Source: Peromyscus leucopus
Lineage: Eukaryota; Chordata; Mammalia; Rodentia; Cricetidae
Direction: 5' to 3'
NCBI RefSeq assembly: GCF_004664715.2
Contig: NC_051071.1
Span: 93,296,936-93,360,935 of the forward strand
DNA length: 64,000 bases
Each line of letters starts with the position of its first letter. Position 1 is the stretch's first letter. The position numbers and the translations under genes are program-made. The notes under the pieces were generated by a model. It saw nothing but the letters and a program-made list of their open reading frames with translations, did not search any database and was not told the origin of the DNA. Positions 11,285-21,609 of this stretch are shown one piece after another.

Positions 11285-11458
11285 TTCTTTTTTTTTTTTT
11301 CTTTTCTTGTTTTGTTTTTTGAGTCAGGGTTTCTTTTTGTAGTCCTGGCTGTCCTAGAACTCACTTTGTAGACCAGGCTGGCCTTGAACTCACAGAGATC
11401 CACCTGCCTCTGCCTCCTGAGTGCTGGGATTAAAGGCGTGGGCCACCACTGCCCGGCC
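11285..11458 (-). mobile_element. B1 SINE
   Basis: Antisense full-length copy with poly(T) head, 'gagtcagggtttctttttgt', 'ggctggccttgaactcacag' and 'gctgggattaaaggcgtggg'. Confidence 0.93.
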
Positions 11459-11464
11459 TTCTTT

Positions 11465-11645
11465 TTAAGGTGTGTATGCTCCATGTGTGCAGGTGCCTGT
11501 GGAAGCCAAAAGAAGGCATTAGGCATCCTGGAACTCAAGTTACAGCTGGTTGTGAGCTGCCCAGCATGGGTTCTGAGAACTAAACCCTTGAATCTCCTGG
11601 AGGAGCATCATGTACTTTACAAAGGGGCCATCTCTCTAGTCCCTT
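11465..11645 (-). mobile_element. B3 SINE
   Basis: Antisense: 'gtgtgcaggtgcctgtggaa', 'ggttgtgagctgcccagcat', and the tRNA-derived end 'ggggccatctctctagtccc'. It abuts the B1 at 11285-11458. Confidence 0.8.
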
Positions 11646-12613
11646 TGTTTTTATCTGATTGTTGCTTTCCTGGTCTTCCATCCTTCGGGGAACTTAAACT
11701 TTTACATTCTGACTTCCCTTGTCCCTCCCTCTGTGCAAGTCTGTCTCCATCTGTCTTCTTTATTGGCTTCCTTAATTCTGATACTTTAATTTGAATCTTT
11801 GCCTTTAAACTTAAATTCTCACTGGTAATTTCCTCAAATGATCTTTGAGAAAGTTTTTTGTCTTGAGTAGTTAAGGTACCCAGTGTTTTTAGCTTCAGTG
11901 AATGTGTTTACTAATTTTAGAAGTTGTGTTGTATTTTTATGCCTGTAACATGTTCTTTCCTCAGTATCTTATGTTTTTAATTCTTCCTTTTCTATTTTAT
12001 GATACATATTTCAGTTACTTTCCTTTTTAATTCTTTTACCTGAATTTTCAGAAATTTTAATGAACCCATGTTAGAGATGCTTTCTCTGCAGTCCTGGGAT
12101 AAGGCTTTGTCTCCCTGAAGCAGATCTCCGTTTGCACTGCATTAGGATCCAGCAGTTAATTCCACCTGTAGAATGTTTCCATCCGCACCTGTACTCTGAC
12201 TCTGGAAAAGAATGGCTCATCCAGAGCACCGTCTAAGTGTCAGGCCAAGGCTTTGCTCATGGCCTTTCTGTCAGGAACACACCTGTTTCCTTCACAAACC
12301 TTGCTCAGTCCAGGTCTTGTCTGGACAGGGGTAGCCACTTGAGAACACTAAGGACTCAGTGCCCTTGGCAAATACAGACACATAACTCAGGGTGACTAAG
12401 TTAAGAAGACCAAAATTGACAGGCTAGAGTGTTTCTCAGCATCACAAAGACTCTGAGGAGGTTTTTAAAGGAGGTATAAAATGACTGAGGTAGAAATCCT
12501 TGTACAGTGTTGTTCTGATTTCAAAGACCAGTACTCATAGATGTAGAAACTAGTGCTCGTCCAGGAAAAGTCTGAGAGTTGGCACTCCTGACCTCATATC
12601 CTTTCTCTTCCAG

Positions 12614-12751
12614 GTGAGCATCTGTCTGGAATGCAATAGCAGCAAACTACGGGGCCTGAAGCGCAAGTGGATCCGATGCTCAGCCCAAGCAACAGTGCTG
12701 CACCTGAAGAAATTCATCGCCAAGAAGCTCAATCTCTCCTCCTTCAATGAG
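12614..12751 (+). CDS. PCGF3: PCGF3 coding exon: first half of RAWUL domain, about residues 155-200
   Basis: The exon encodes 46 residues from VSICLECNSSKLRGLKRKWI to KLNLSSFNE, in frame with 377-465 and 16579-16659. This is the start of the RAWUL (RING-finger and WD40-associated ubiquitin-like) domain. In PCGF proteins this domain binds partner subunits: in PCGF1 and PCGF3 it contacts BCOR-type or AUTS2-type scaffolds, and PCGF3/5 complexes also bind FBRS and CK2. The acceptor is 'cttccag' ending at 12613. The exon closes on GAG at 12751 with donor gtagtc, a weaker donor than gtaagt. The codon phase is 0 at both ends, so the exon could be skipped without a frameshift. The protein sequence matches what I recall of mammalian PCGF3 with no visible change. 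Confidence 0.96.
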
Positions 12752-12829
12752 GTAGTCATCAGCCAAAGATCTGGGATGGATCCTTCTTTGCCTGTCTTGT
12801 TAAAATAACAGCCAAAGACACACACATCC

Positions 12830-12982
12830 CTCTTTTTTTTTTAAAGACAGGGTTTCTCTATGTAGCTCTGGTTGTCCTGGATCTCACTCTGTAGACCAGG
12901 CTGGCCTCGAACTCACAGAGATCCGCCTGGCTCTGCCTCCTGAGTGCTGGGATTAAAGGTGTGTGCCATCACTGCCTGGCTG
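12830..12982 (-). mobile_element. B1 SINE 80 bp after a PCGF3 exon
   Basis: Antisense B1: 'gacagggtttctctatgtag', 'ggctggcctcgaactcacag', 'gctgggattaaaggtgtgtg'. It lies close downstream of the exon ending at 12751. Confidence 0.93.
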
Positions 12983-12991
12983 TTTGGAGAT

Positions 12992-13029
12992 TTTTTTTTT
13001 TAATGTTTTTAATTAGATTTATTTAGTGA

Positions 13030-13075
<46 letters not shown>

Positions 13076-13200
13076 ATGGGCAGTGACAGCTTGCAAAAGT
13101 CAGTTCTTTCCCTCTACCATGGAAATCCTGGTGATTAAACTAAAAGGTTGTCAGGCTTGGCAACAGAGTGCCCTTACCCACTGAGCCATTTTCCTGGCCC
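12992..13200 (-). mobile_element. B3 SINE containing a (TG)n tract
   Basis: Antisense B3 with a T-rich head, a (TG)n run at 13034-13072, 'ccatggaaatcctggtgatt' and the tRNA-derived end 'cccactgagccattttcctg'. Confidence 0.75.
13034..13072 (+). repeat. (TG)n microsatellite
   Basis: A run of about 19 TG units grows out of the A/T-rich end of the B3 element. Confidence 0.97.
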
Positions 13201-13254
13201 CTTATAAAGAAATCGGTTTGTTTGTTTATTTACTTGATTCTATTTATTTATTAC

Positions 13255-13428
13255 TTTTGGTTTTTTGAGACAGGGTTTCTCAGTGTAACAGCTCCTCAGT
13301 GCTGGGATTAAAGGCATGTGCTACAACTGCCTGGCTCATGCCCAGATTTTTATGTGAGTACTAGGATCTGAACTCAAGGCCTTATGTAGAGCAAGTACTC
13401 TTAACTACTAAGCCATCTCTGTAGTCCC
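13255..13428 (-). mobile_element. Internally deleted B1 joined to a B3 end
   Basis: B1 head 'gagacagggtttctcagtgt' jumps directly to 'cagtgctgggattaaaggca', so the middle of the B1 is missing. A B3-like end follows: 'gtgagtactaggatctgaac', 'actaagccatctctgtagtc'. Confidence 0.7.
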
Positions 13429-14731
13429 AGAACTTTTGTTTTTAATTTAATGAATGAGGGGGTGTTGGGTCTGACACATATTAATAGCTGAAACCCCAGT
13501 AGACCCACAGACCCAGAGCTTGTCGTGGAGGCTCACAACAGAGACTTGTACGTACATGTGCTCAGAAACTCAGGCTGGTGTGGTACTTGAGCAAGAACAG
13601 CAGGAGCTGGTCCTGCTGCACCAAGGAAGGGTCAAAAGAGCTCTGAGGCTGTGTGGAAAAGGACTTAGAGGGCACATAGACGCCTGTCAAGACAGACGGT
13701 CCAGTAGGTTGCAGCAGGTACGTGTGAGTGGTGGTTGAGAACAGTTTGGAGAGTAGTATATACAGCTGTGCTAGCCATCGAGGCTGTATCCCAGCGGGAG
13801 CCTGTGGATATGACCCCTCTGGAAGAAGGTCTTGGCAGATGTAACATCTTAAGGATTTTGAGGTGAAACAACTCAGATTGTCTACTAAGCCTAAACCCAG
13901 GGATAAGAATATGTATTAGTATGCAGTAGAAGAAGATTTTAGACACAGGTCAGGGGAAGCAAGATAGAGATAACAGAGGTAAGGACCGCAGTGACCTGGT
14001 CACAAGACCCTAGAAACTGTAGGGCAAGAGGATCTTCTTGTACTCAGTGTCCCTCAGGTCCATGTGCTGAAAACTCTACTTCAACCCCATGGTGCTGGGA
14101 GGCAGGGCCTTGGGGAGGTGTTTAAATCATGACTGGTACCTGGGGAATCTTTCTTCGCTCTATTATAGCTTGAAGAGACAGCAAGTGCTTACATTATAAC
14201 CAGAATTCCAGCCTATAGCACATATTAGCTGTTAACTAGTTATATTAAATTGTGTTATATTAAAGTATGTTAATGTTTTGTTATATTAACATATTAACTT
14301 CATCAGTTGCCCAGTCTTTTCTGTTTAATTATAGCCGCACTAAAAGACACTCCTGGCAGTCTTACCACAGTGCTTGCTCTTCAGAGCTGTGATCAGACCC
14401 AGGAACCAGGGTTTTGGACTGTCAAGCAGCCCAATGCTCAGCCCTGAACCAACCACATTGAGTGGTTGAGAAGGAGGTGGCAGACACAGAATGAGGTTAT
14501 AACTTGATACTCACTACCAGGAGCCCACAGGAAAAAGAAAAGAAAGTCTAGATTTGGTTTATTTGGGGAATAAGGTAGAGGAGAGATTTGGACCCTATGA
14601 AGGTAAAGATGTCTGTCTTGACTTGAAGTGGCTTCTATGACTGTACAGAGCCAGGAACATCAGGCAGTTCAAGGGGAGCCTTCCATGTGCAGGAACATTT
14701 CTTCACGAGGACCAACAAGAAGTGAAGCCTT

Positions 14732-14909
14732 TCTTTTTTTTTTTTTTTCTTGTTGTTGTTGTTGTTGTTTGAGACAGGGTTTCTCTGTGTAGCTTTGCCC
14801 CTATTCTGGAACTCACTTGGTAGCCCAGGCTGGCCTCGAACTCACAGAGATCCACTTGACTCTGCCTCCCGAGTGCTGGAATTAAAGGTGTGCGCCATCA
14901 CCGCCCGGC
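14732..14909 (-). mobile_element. B1 SINE
   Basis: Antisense full-length copy with (TTG)n in the tail, 'gagacagggtttctctgtgt', 'ggctggcctcgaactcacag' and 'gtgcgccatcaccgcccggc'. Confidence 0.94.
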
Positions 14910-15654
14910 AAAGTGAAGCATTTTCATTGCAATTGGCTGTCAGCTCATGAGTATCCCAGGTGGATCTCACACTGCTCAGAGCCCTGCAGTTGCCAATGCT
15001 GTGTGAAGTGTGGGGAGCATTGTCATGGACACTGGATAAGGAAGGGGGATAAGCACTAAGGGCAAGTCATAAGAACTGCGTGAAGGCATTCTGCCTTGCT
15101 GGGGACAGGAGCTTATATGCAGTTTGTGTATCACAAGGTAAACACCACTTAGTAAAGATGACAGCAGACAGTTGAGCTTTCATGGACCCAAAGGCTGGTC
15201 TGTCTACAAGAAACACACATTCCTATGTGGCCTGTGAGAACAGCCTTTGTCCTCTGCCTAGAGAGATACCAAGACCATCTGGGTCATTGATCACACACTT
15301 AAGGAAATACAAATTTAAAAAACAGTGAGACATCACTATGCACCTCCTCAAGTACCCATGTGCAGATTATATAATGGCAAGTGCTATCCAGGTGAGCCTG
15401 GAGAAGTGGAGGGCCAGTGCTGGCCAGATACACCTGTAAGCATTAGACTTCAGATGAGGAGACACAGAACCACAACTAGGTGCAATGGGAATAGACTGTT
15501 ATAGGAAGATGGCAGCCAGGTGGCTCCTCACAGACTGAATGAAGTACAGGATATATAACTCATGCCGTAACAGTCTAGTCTCTGGGAATGTGTATGTAAG
15601 ATGAGGCGAGGGAGCCTAAAACTGTTCTCTAAGTAGTAAAGTCTATTAAATAAG

Positions 15655-15775
15655 TGAGAAACTGGGCTACCAAGTGAGGTCCAGGAAAGGAGCAAAGCTA
15701 CACAAGAGAAACCCTGTCTCGAAAAACCAAAAATAAATAAATAAATAAATACATAAATAAATACATAAATAAGTG
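15655..15775 (+). mobile_element. B1 SINE, 3' half, with (AAAT)n tail
   Basis: It contains 'gtccaggaaaggagcaaagc', 'gagaaaccctgtctcgaaaa' and then an (AAAT)n tail. The 'aaaggagcaaagctacac' form is the cricetid-like B1 3' end. Confidence 0.85.
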
Positions 15776-16578
15776 AGAAAAAGTTCAAGAGCACATTTCC
15801 CTCACTGCATTGAGAACAGGATAGCTAGAAGTAAGGGACAGTGGGCAGGGCAGCCATGGTGAAAGCATCCTGGTCTGAAACCCATGATGGTGTAGGCTAG
15901 CAGGTGGGTGTAAATCAATCCCTGCAGCTGTATGTGAAGAAGGCCCTGTGTGCTCTATGTGGATAAGGTCCTTTATGCTCTGTGTGGACCAGGCCTTGTG
16001 CTTTGTATGAAGAGAAATTGTCTTGTGACTTCTTTGGTATACCTTCCTACCTTGCTGTCTGGGTAACCTGGAGTCACTGCTGTAGCTTACTGAACTGTTG
16101 ATGGTGGCTAGGCCCTTCAAGGGTCAGTGGGTAAACACAGGAATTTATATCTCACTACCACTTAGAGGGAGGACAGTGGCATGAGGTACAGTAAGTGGGG
16201 ATCCAGGGAGGGGTCCACATTTTGATGCCTCCAGAAATTCATTAGAGAAACCCAGAACAGGGGTAGAGACAGGGCAGGCATCATTGATGCTCAGAGCAAC
16301 TAGGCTGAGCCTCTTGGGACCACAGCAACACAGCTATGAAGTACACCACTGTATCTTTGACCCCTGAGGAAGTTTGGTCTTAATAGAAATGCTCCTTTTC
16401 TGTTATACCTCGTGTTTGCAGCTGGCTTCTATATTGGAATAAACAGGCAAGCTATATTCCCACATGACTAGGGAGGGGCTTGTTTCAGAACATACGAGAG
16501 TATTGTTCATATTGTCATGTTGGCCTCATTCTAAAGATAGGTTGAATTTGTACTAATTGAAGCCCCTTCTCCCACCAG

Positions 16579-16659
16579 CTGGACATTTTATGCAACGAAG
16601 AGATCCTGGGCAAGGACCACACTCTCAAGTTCGTGGTTGTTACAAGGTGGAGATTCAAG
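16579..16659 (+). CDS. PCGF3: PCGF3 coding exon: RAWUL domain core, about residues 201-227
   Basis: It encodes 27 residues, LDILCNEEILGKDH then TLKFVVVTRWRFK, in frame with its neighbours. This is the ubiquitin-like beta-strand section of the RAWUL fold, with the NEEILGKDHTL and VVVTRWR motifs that are shared across the PCGF family. The acceptor is 'tcccaccag' ending at 16578 and the donor is gtaaga at 16660, both strong. The phase is 0 on both sides, so together with the exon at 12614 it forms a pair of exons that could be skipped without frame loss. A B1 SINE starts about ten bases after the donor. Confidence 0.97.
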
Positions 16660-17470
16660 GTAAGACTGGGTGGGTTTGTTTTGTTTGAGACAGGGCTTCT
16701 CTGTGTAGTTTTGGTGCCTGTCTTGGCTCTCACTCTGTAGACCAGGCTGGCCTCAAACTCACAGAGATCCGCCTGGCTCTGCCTCCCGGGTGCTGGGATT
16801 AAACGCGTGCGCCGCCACCACCGCCTGGCATGAGACTGGGTGGTTCTTTTGAATGCCAGGTTTTAGATAGACTCTTGACCCTTACTTGCTATGCCTGTCT
16901 TCTGTTTGCAGACACTGCTGTGGAACAGCTGTCTTTGTTGAGTCATCCACCCAGCCAGGGTCTTTACTCGCCACCCCTCTCAGTCCCCTGAGTCCAGGGG
17001 ACCAGATGTGGCAGCTGCCACAGTTGGAGCAAACTCAAACTTTGGGTGCCTTTCTGAGTGTGGAAGCTGGTGTTGCGGGCCCTGCCCAGGACTGGAGTGC
17101 AGCTCTTACACCTCTAGCCATGTGGCTTCCCAGGAAGAAGGGGGCGGAGACACTGGGCCAGCCAAAGACCGGGATGACCAGTAGTTGATGCTGACCGAGA
17201 CAAGGGTTGGAGAATGGAAGAACTGTGGGAGAGAGCGGAGCTAGCTTAGTAGGCAGGAGGAGCAAGTTGAGGTTCTGGCTGCACAGGCTCTGTCATGAGC
17301 CCCAGACGCCCACACAGGTGACCACTGGGCTACCTGAGAACAATGATAGTTACTCCTTGTCCCCAGAACTGGATTCAGTTGTGGCGTTGCTGGTACAGTG
17401 TGTGCCTGTGGTGTGAGTGCAGTCTAGGCCCCTTGTACCTCCCTCAGCCACCTTTGTTTTTGTCTTGCAG
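16660..17470 (+). other. PCGF3: PCGF3 last intron, 0.8 kb
   Basis: Donor gtaaga, acceptor 'tgtcttgcag' ending at 17470. A B1 fills 16668-16830. The rest is GC-richer unique sequence with no recognisable feature. Open frames there on both strands do not resemble any protein I know. Confidence 0.85.
16668..16830 (-). mobile_element. B1 SINE next to a PCGF3 splice donor
   Basis: Antisense B1: 'gagacagggcttctctgtgt', 'ggctggcctcaaactcacag', 'gctgggattaaacgcgtgcg'. The T-rich end begins only about 10 bases past the donor at 16660. Confidence 0.93.
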
Positions 17471-17518
17471 AAGGCACCCCTCCTGCTACACTACAGACCC
17501 AAGATGGACTTGCTGTAA
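17471..17518 (+). CDS. PCGF3: PCGF3 terminal coding exon: last 15 residues and stop
   Basis: It encodes KAPLLLHYRPKMDLL followed by TAA at 17516-17518. This is the last strand and tail of the RAWUL domain and matches the PCGF3 C-terminus exactly as I recall it. The acceptor 'ttttgtcttgcag' has a good pyrimidine tract. Together the four exons visible here give 118 residues (30 + 46 + 27 + 15) of a protein that is about 242 residues long in other mammals. Confidence 0.97.
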   Translation, partial: KAPLLLHYRPKMDLL

Positions 17519-18998
17519 GCCCAGCCAGACTCAGCCCACACCCAACGCTCTACACGGCAAAATGTGTCGTGGAATGTTGCCTCTGGGTGCCATGTGGACC
17601 AGATTTCTGAATAGAGAATATTTATAACTTTTGTATGAGAGAATCCACTCCCAACAAGACACTACCAGCACGCGTTTACAGAGGATGAAAACACTTCGCA
17701 GTTTGCTCGTCTCTGCTTCAGGTCTGCAGGCCAGAGAATAAGTGAAATGGTGGCACGTTCCCACACCGCGTCTGACATCAGCGCCTCTGCTTGCTTTCCA
17801 GGCCTTGAGAATCTGAGTTCGCTTTGGTTTAATTCGTGGATTAGGTTTCATGATAAGCCTCAAAAATACTTGTACTTTCATTAAGTCCTTCCTAAGTTAT
17901 TGAAAGTCTTTTCATGGTATATATTTATGTTGCCTTTAGCTTCCTGAAGACTTAAGATATATATAAAAATTTAATTTAAAGCGTACCCAAAGAGGCTTGC
18001 AGTAATACTATTATTTAATTTCCCATCTTCTAGAGTATGGCAGAGGCCCATTCCCAAGTTTAAGTCTTGTACTGTGCATCCTGGGATGATGGCCTGTGCT
18101 GGCCGGGCAAGGCAGGACCCTTCATGACTCCCCGGTGTCATGTGGCTACACTTCCGGCCCCCTCGGCAAGGCAAACGAGGTGATCTGCCCGTGCAGCACT
18201 GGCTTTTTGAAAAGTTCTTGAAATACTTTTCCTTGGAAAGGCCATCACTGAAGGTCCTGCCTTTCCCTTTTTGTTTTCCTTCTGCTGGCAAGATGTGGTG
18301 GTGGCTGTTTGTCGCTATCAGACAGCACAAGCCATCCCTGGGGAGACCTTGTAAAGACACTTGGGAGGTGGCCTCTAGCCTCCATGTTCCTGGTAGTGGG
18401 TATTTCCAGGCTTGCCTTCCTGCTCATGGGGTTAACATGCATTCTTTGGGTCCCTTTTTCATGCAAGGTAACTGAGCAACCTGTTAAGCAGAAGTTGCTT
18501 TTTTGGTCACAGACAGGATACTATTTGGTAATCTCCCCTTTCACGTGTAATTTTTGTTGTTGTTGTTGGGTTAAAGATTGAGATGCCAGCATATCCAACT
18601 TTATCCCCTAAGGGGTCTGAAGGCAAGACTACACAGGAGGGTGCTGTCCTGGGGTCCCAGGGACCCCCTCAGTCTGGGTGCCCTCTGACCTCTCCCACTT
18701 CCTGCCCTTCCAGGCCCCATGGGAACTGTAGGACCCTATAATCCTAGAAGTACCTCTGCTCTTGGTGGGCAGATGAGGATCTTAGTGTCCCTTAGGCCAG
18801 GCTTTCTGAGTCTTCGCTTTAGCAATTGGAATTTTTCCTGAATTTGCTTTGAGAGTTGAGATTGGGTTTATCAACACCCACTTTTTCTTCTACTTCCTCT
18901 TTCACTTACACAGTGTCAGAAGCAGCGACTTGTGAGACCTAATGTTACTAAGGATAAAACATCCAAATTAACTGAATCTTTAATGTATGCCCTTCTAA

Positions 18999-19004
18999 AA
19001 TAAA
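18999..19004 (+). terminator. PCGF3: Candidate proximal poly(A) signal of PCGF3
   Basis: AATAAA in 'ttctaaaataaaagcaagctctttgtttgg', about 1.48 kb after the stop, followed by a T/G-rich region. It could give a short-3'UTR isoform that lacks the CT/CA microsatellite. Confidence 0.4.
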
Positions 19005-20323
19005 AGCAAGCTCTTTGTTTGGAATTGATCAAAATTCACCTCTCTATTTAAGCCCAGGACTGTTTGGATCATTCAGTTTCCTGAGTTTGCTATTCATCCA
19101 AATCATTTCTAGAGTTACTACACAAGGGTTTATGCGTAAATATTACCTGTCTACCTCAGAACACAAGTGCTGCTAAAGCATTCTGCAAGACCGTGTTCTC
19201 ACAATGCAGTTACGTTAGAATTTAGGTATTTTCCCATGTGGTGAAATTAAAGAAGAGTTAAACAGTTAGAAGCCTCCAAATTAAAATAAAGTTAATTTAC
19301 AGTTCAGATCAAACTTAGTATGGCTGTATAATCTCATGATATATATTTGTAACTTTGTAGCTACTTTTAGAATCACTTGACTTTGCTATGGTGCTAAGTT
19401 GATAGATCTAAGTATTCAGCGAGGCGGACATGGCAACTGATGTCCTAGCCGGGCGCCACTGCCCCAACAGCTCTGCTTCAGTCACCACGTTAACCTGATA
19501 AACCTCAGCAGCAAAAATACCTATTTTTCTAAGATTCCATCACGCGCCTGTCTCACTGCAGACAGCTTCCCAATGCCCTTCTGCCCTTTGGTCTGACCTG
19601 TAGCCTTACCTCGCTCATAGATAAAGCAGAGTGAGCTTGCGTCAGATGGAAGTTTCCGGGCGCCTTGTTTCACTCCTGCCAAGCTCCATGTGACATCCAA
19701 GGCCGAAATTTTATTTTTCCAGCATGAACAGTAGGATCAGTTAGTGATTGGTCCTGTCCAGCTTTCTCAGCAGGCGGAGCTCCTGTGAAGTTGTTTTCAT
19801 AGCTGCCGATGCTAGAAATCGGGTGCGTCCAACCGGCAGCCCCGGGACCAGCCTCCCAGCACGTGGTCTCGCTCAGTACCATTTTCACGAAAATAGAAAA
19901 CTCAGATAGAATATATAATATTGAATTTAAGACTTGGGGGGTTAAAAAAAGAAAACTTAACTTTATAAAATTATTTATTCTATTTTAAGCCTTCTATCAT
20001 ATTTTCCCATCCAGTTGTTTGGTTTCCGTGGTCCAGCTTTATTTACAGGCATATAAGATAAAATTGTGAGATGTTTTGCAAGCTTCTTTTACTTTTTTGT
20101 AGCCTTTGGTTTGTATGTTTTTTATAGGGATGAAGAGCATTTTTATGCTTTTGTGCAATAGGTTCCAACATGCATTTATTAGAGTGTTTAAATTGTGATC
20201 TAGCATCAATTCTACTAAATTGAAAGGGAATATAGATGGAATTTCAGTATCTGTGCATTCAGCTATTTGGTTTTGCCTTTTTCATGTTATTATTATAAGA
20301 ATGCTGTTACTGGGAGAGTGTGC

Positions 20324-20328
<5 letters not shown>

Positions 20329-20362
<34 letters not shown>
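20329..20362 (+). repeat. (TG)n microsatellite in PCGF3 3'UTR
   Basis: About 17 TG units preceded by 'gtgtgcgtgag'. In the mRNA this is a (UG)n run, a binding type used by CELF and TARDBP proteins. Confidence 0.95.
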
Positions 20363-20364
<2 letters not shown>

Positions 20365-20740
20365 CCATCAATATTAAAAGATAAGCATCCAGGAAGGAAG
20401 TGATGAGTTTGCACCATGTTAGGCTTGTGTCTACTGTCGGTTACCCAAGTTCTTGAGCTGAGTCTGTGGCTGAGCCATCCTGGGGGTTGGGATTTCCTTG
20501 TCTCCACTGATGAACCTGGCAGTGCTGCCCTTGACAGGCTTGCTGGCCTCTGATGCCTGCCCTGGCATCTGAATCTTGGCAGGCTAGTATGCTTTGTTTC
20601 TGAGGGCATACAGGGTGGTGTATCACAGTGCTCTGAAATGTATCATTAGATTAAATGTTCCAAGAATGAGCCAGCTGGGTTCTACTTTGTATATGGATAT
20701 TGAATATGCTCCTAAAACATTGAATTTAGTGCAGATAGCG

Positions 20741-20743
<3 letters not shown>

Positions 20744-20803
<60 letters not shown>

Positions 20804-20901
20804 CCTCCCTCCTCCCTCCCTCCCTCTCTCTCCCTCTCCCTCTCCCTCTCCCTCTCTCCCTCTCTCTCTCCCTCCCTCTCTCCCTCCCTCCCCCTCACAC
20901 A

Positions 20902-20949
<48 letters not shown>
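20744..20949 (+). repeat. Composite (CT)n-(CCCT)n-(CA)n microsatellite in PCGF3 3'UTR
   Basis: About 150 bases of pure C/T (CT dinucleotides, then CCTC and CCCTCT variants) run straight into about 26 CA units with few interruptions. On the sense strand the first part is a homopyrimidine tract and can form triplex (H-DNA). In RNA it would bind PTB-type (CU) and hnRNP L-type (CA) proteins. Long open frames on both strands here are artefacts of the repeat. Confidence 0.98.
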
Positions 20950-20951
<2 letters not shown>

Positions 20952-21603
20952 GTGTCTGTTTCCTCAGGAAATCATTTAAACCCCAACACATCACATGTGA
21001 CCTTAACATGAAAACAGAAGTTTTCTCTGCCTTGATATTAAATACACCAAGTAAATAAACTGGGACATGTAGGTTAGAAAAATCACTGAATTGTACCATA
21101 GTCTGAATATCTTGCGTTCTTCCAGGCAGGATTTACTACCATTCAGGCTCCCATCAGGAACAGCTGTGTGGGCCTGTGGCTCTCACACCCAGTGTTCCGC
21201 TTGTCACTACCCCCATCCAAGAGCACATTTGGAGAAAGAACTGAAATGTGCCCGTGAGATGTGTGTCACTTTAGCATGTCAGTTCCAGCTCTCAGCTTGT
21301 ACTAGACACATTTTCCCCAAGTGGAAGTAACATCGAGTCACAGACAGCAGCACCACGTGGGCTCTCACCCCGGAATGCAGCCACAGCCAACAGTTGTCAT
21401 GGTGTATGAAATGATGCAGATTCAGATGTTTTGACTGTTTAATTTGAAAGTTTACATTTTTTATGATTGTGTTAGTGTGTAATTTTTGTACCATCAGTGG
21501 CTAGTTTTTGTCTGAAATCTTTTTTGGAATATTGCTTAATGTTTTGATTTCATGATAGTGAAGCTTGTATTCAGTGTTTTGCCAATTAATATTATATGCT
21601 TGT

Positions 21604-21609
21604 AATAAA
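21604..21609 (+). terminator. PCGF3: Probable distal poly(A) signal of PCGF3
   Basis: AATAAA in 'gcttgtaataaaagcagaag', preceded by A/T-rich UTR-like sequence, with possible cleavage near 21625. After it the first transposon copies reappear. Confidence 0.65.

Larger units (their letters stand above)
466..12613 (+). other. PCGF3: PCGF3 intron, 12.1 kb, rich in transposons
   Basis: The intron runs from donor gtgaaa at 466 to acceptor 'ttccag' ending at 12613. Transposon copies are listed separately. I see no recognisable feature in 466-2332, 5153-5690, 7580-8075, 8131-9088, 9120-9344, 10595-11024 or 11646-12613. Those blocks contain only short T-rich runs and chance open frames with no codon structure or splice-flanked homology that I can recognise. 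Confidence 0.75.
12752..16578 (+). other. PCGF3: PCGF3 intron, 3.8 kb
   Basis: The intron runs from donor gtagtc to acceptor 'cccaccag'. SINEs cluster in its first 700 bases and again at 14.7 and 15.7 kb and are listed separately. I see nothing recognisable in 13430-14730, 14910-15654 or 15776-16578. Confidence 0.8.

Noticed and set aside
20623..21099. Open frames of 74 to 158 codons on both strands over the CT/CA microsatellite
   Set aside because: They encode only Ser-Leu, Arg-Glu or Cys-Val repeats made by the dinucleotide tract. They are artefacts.
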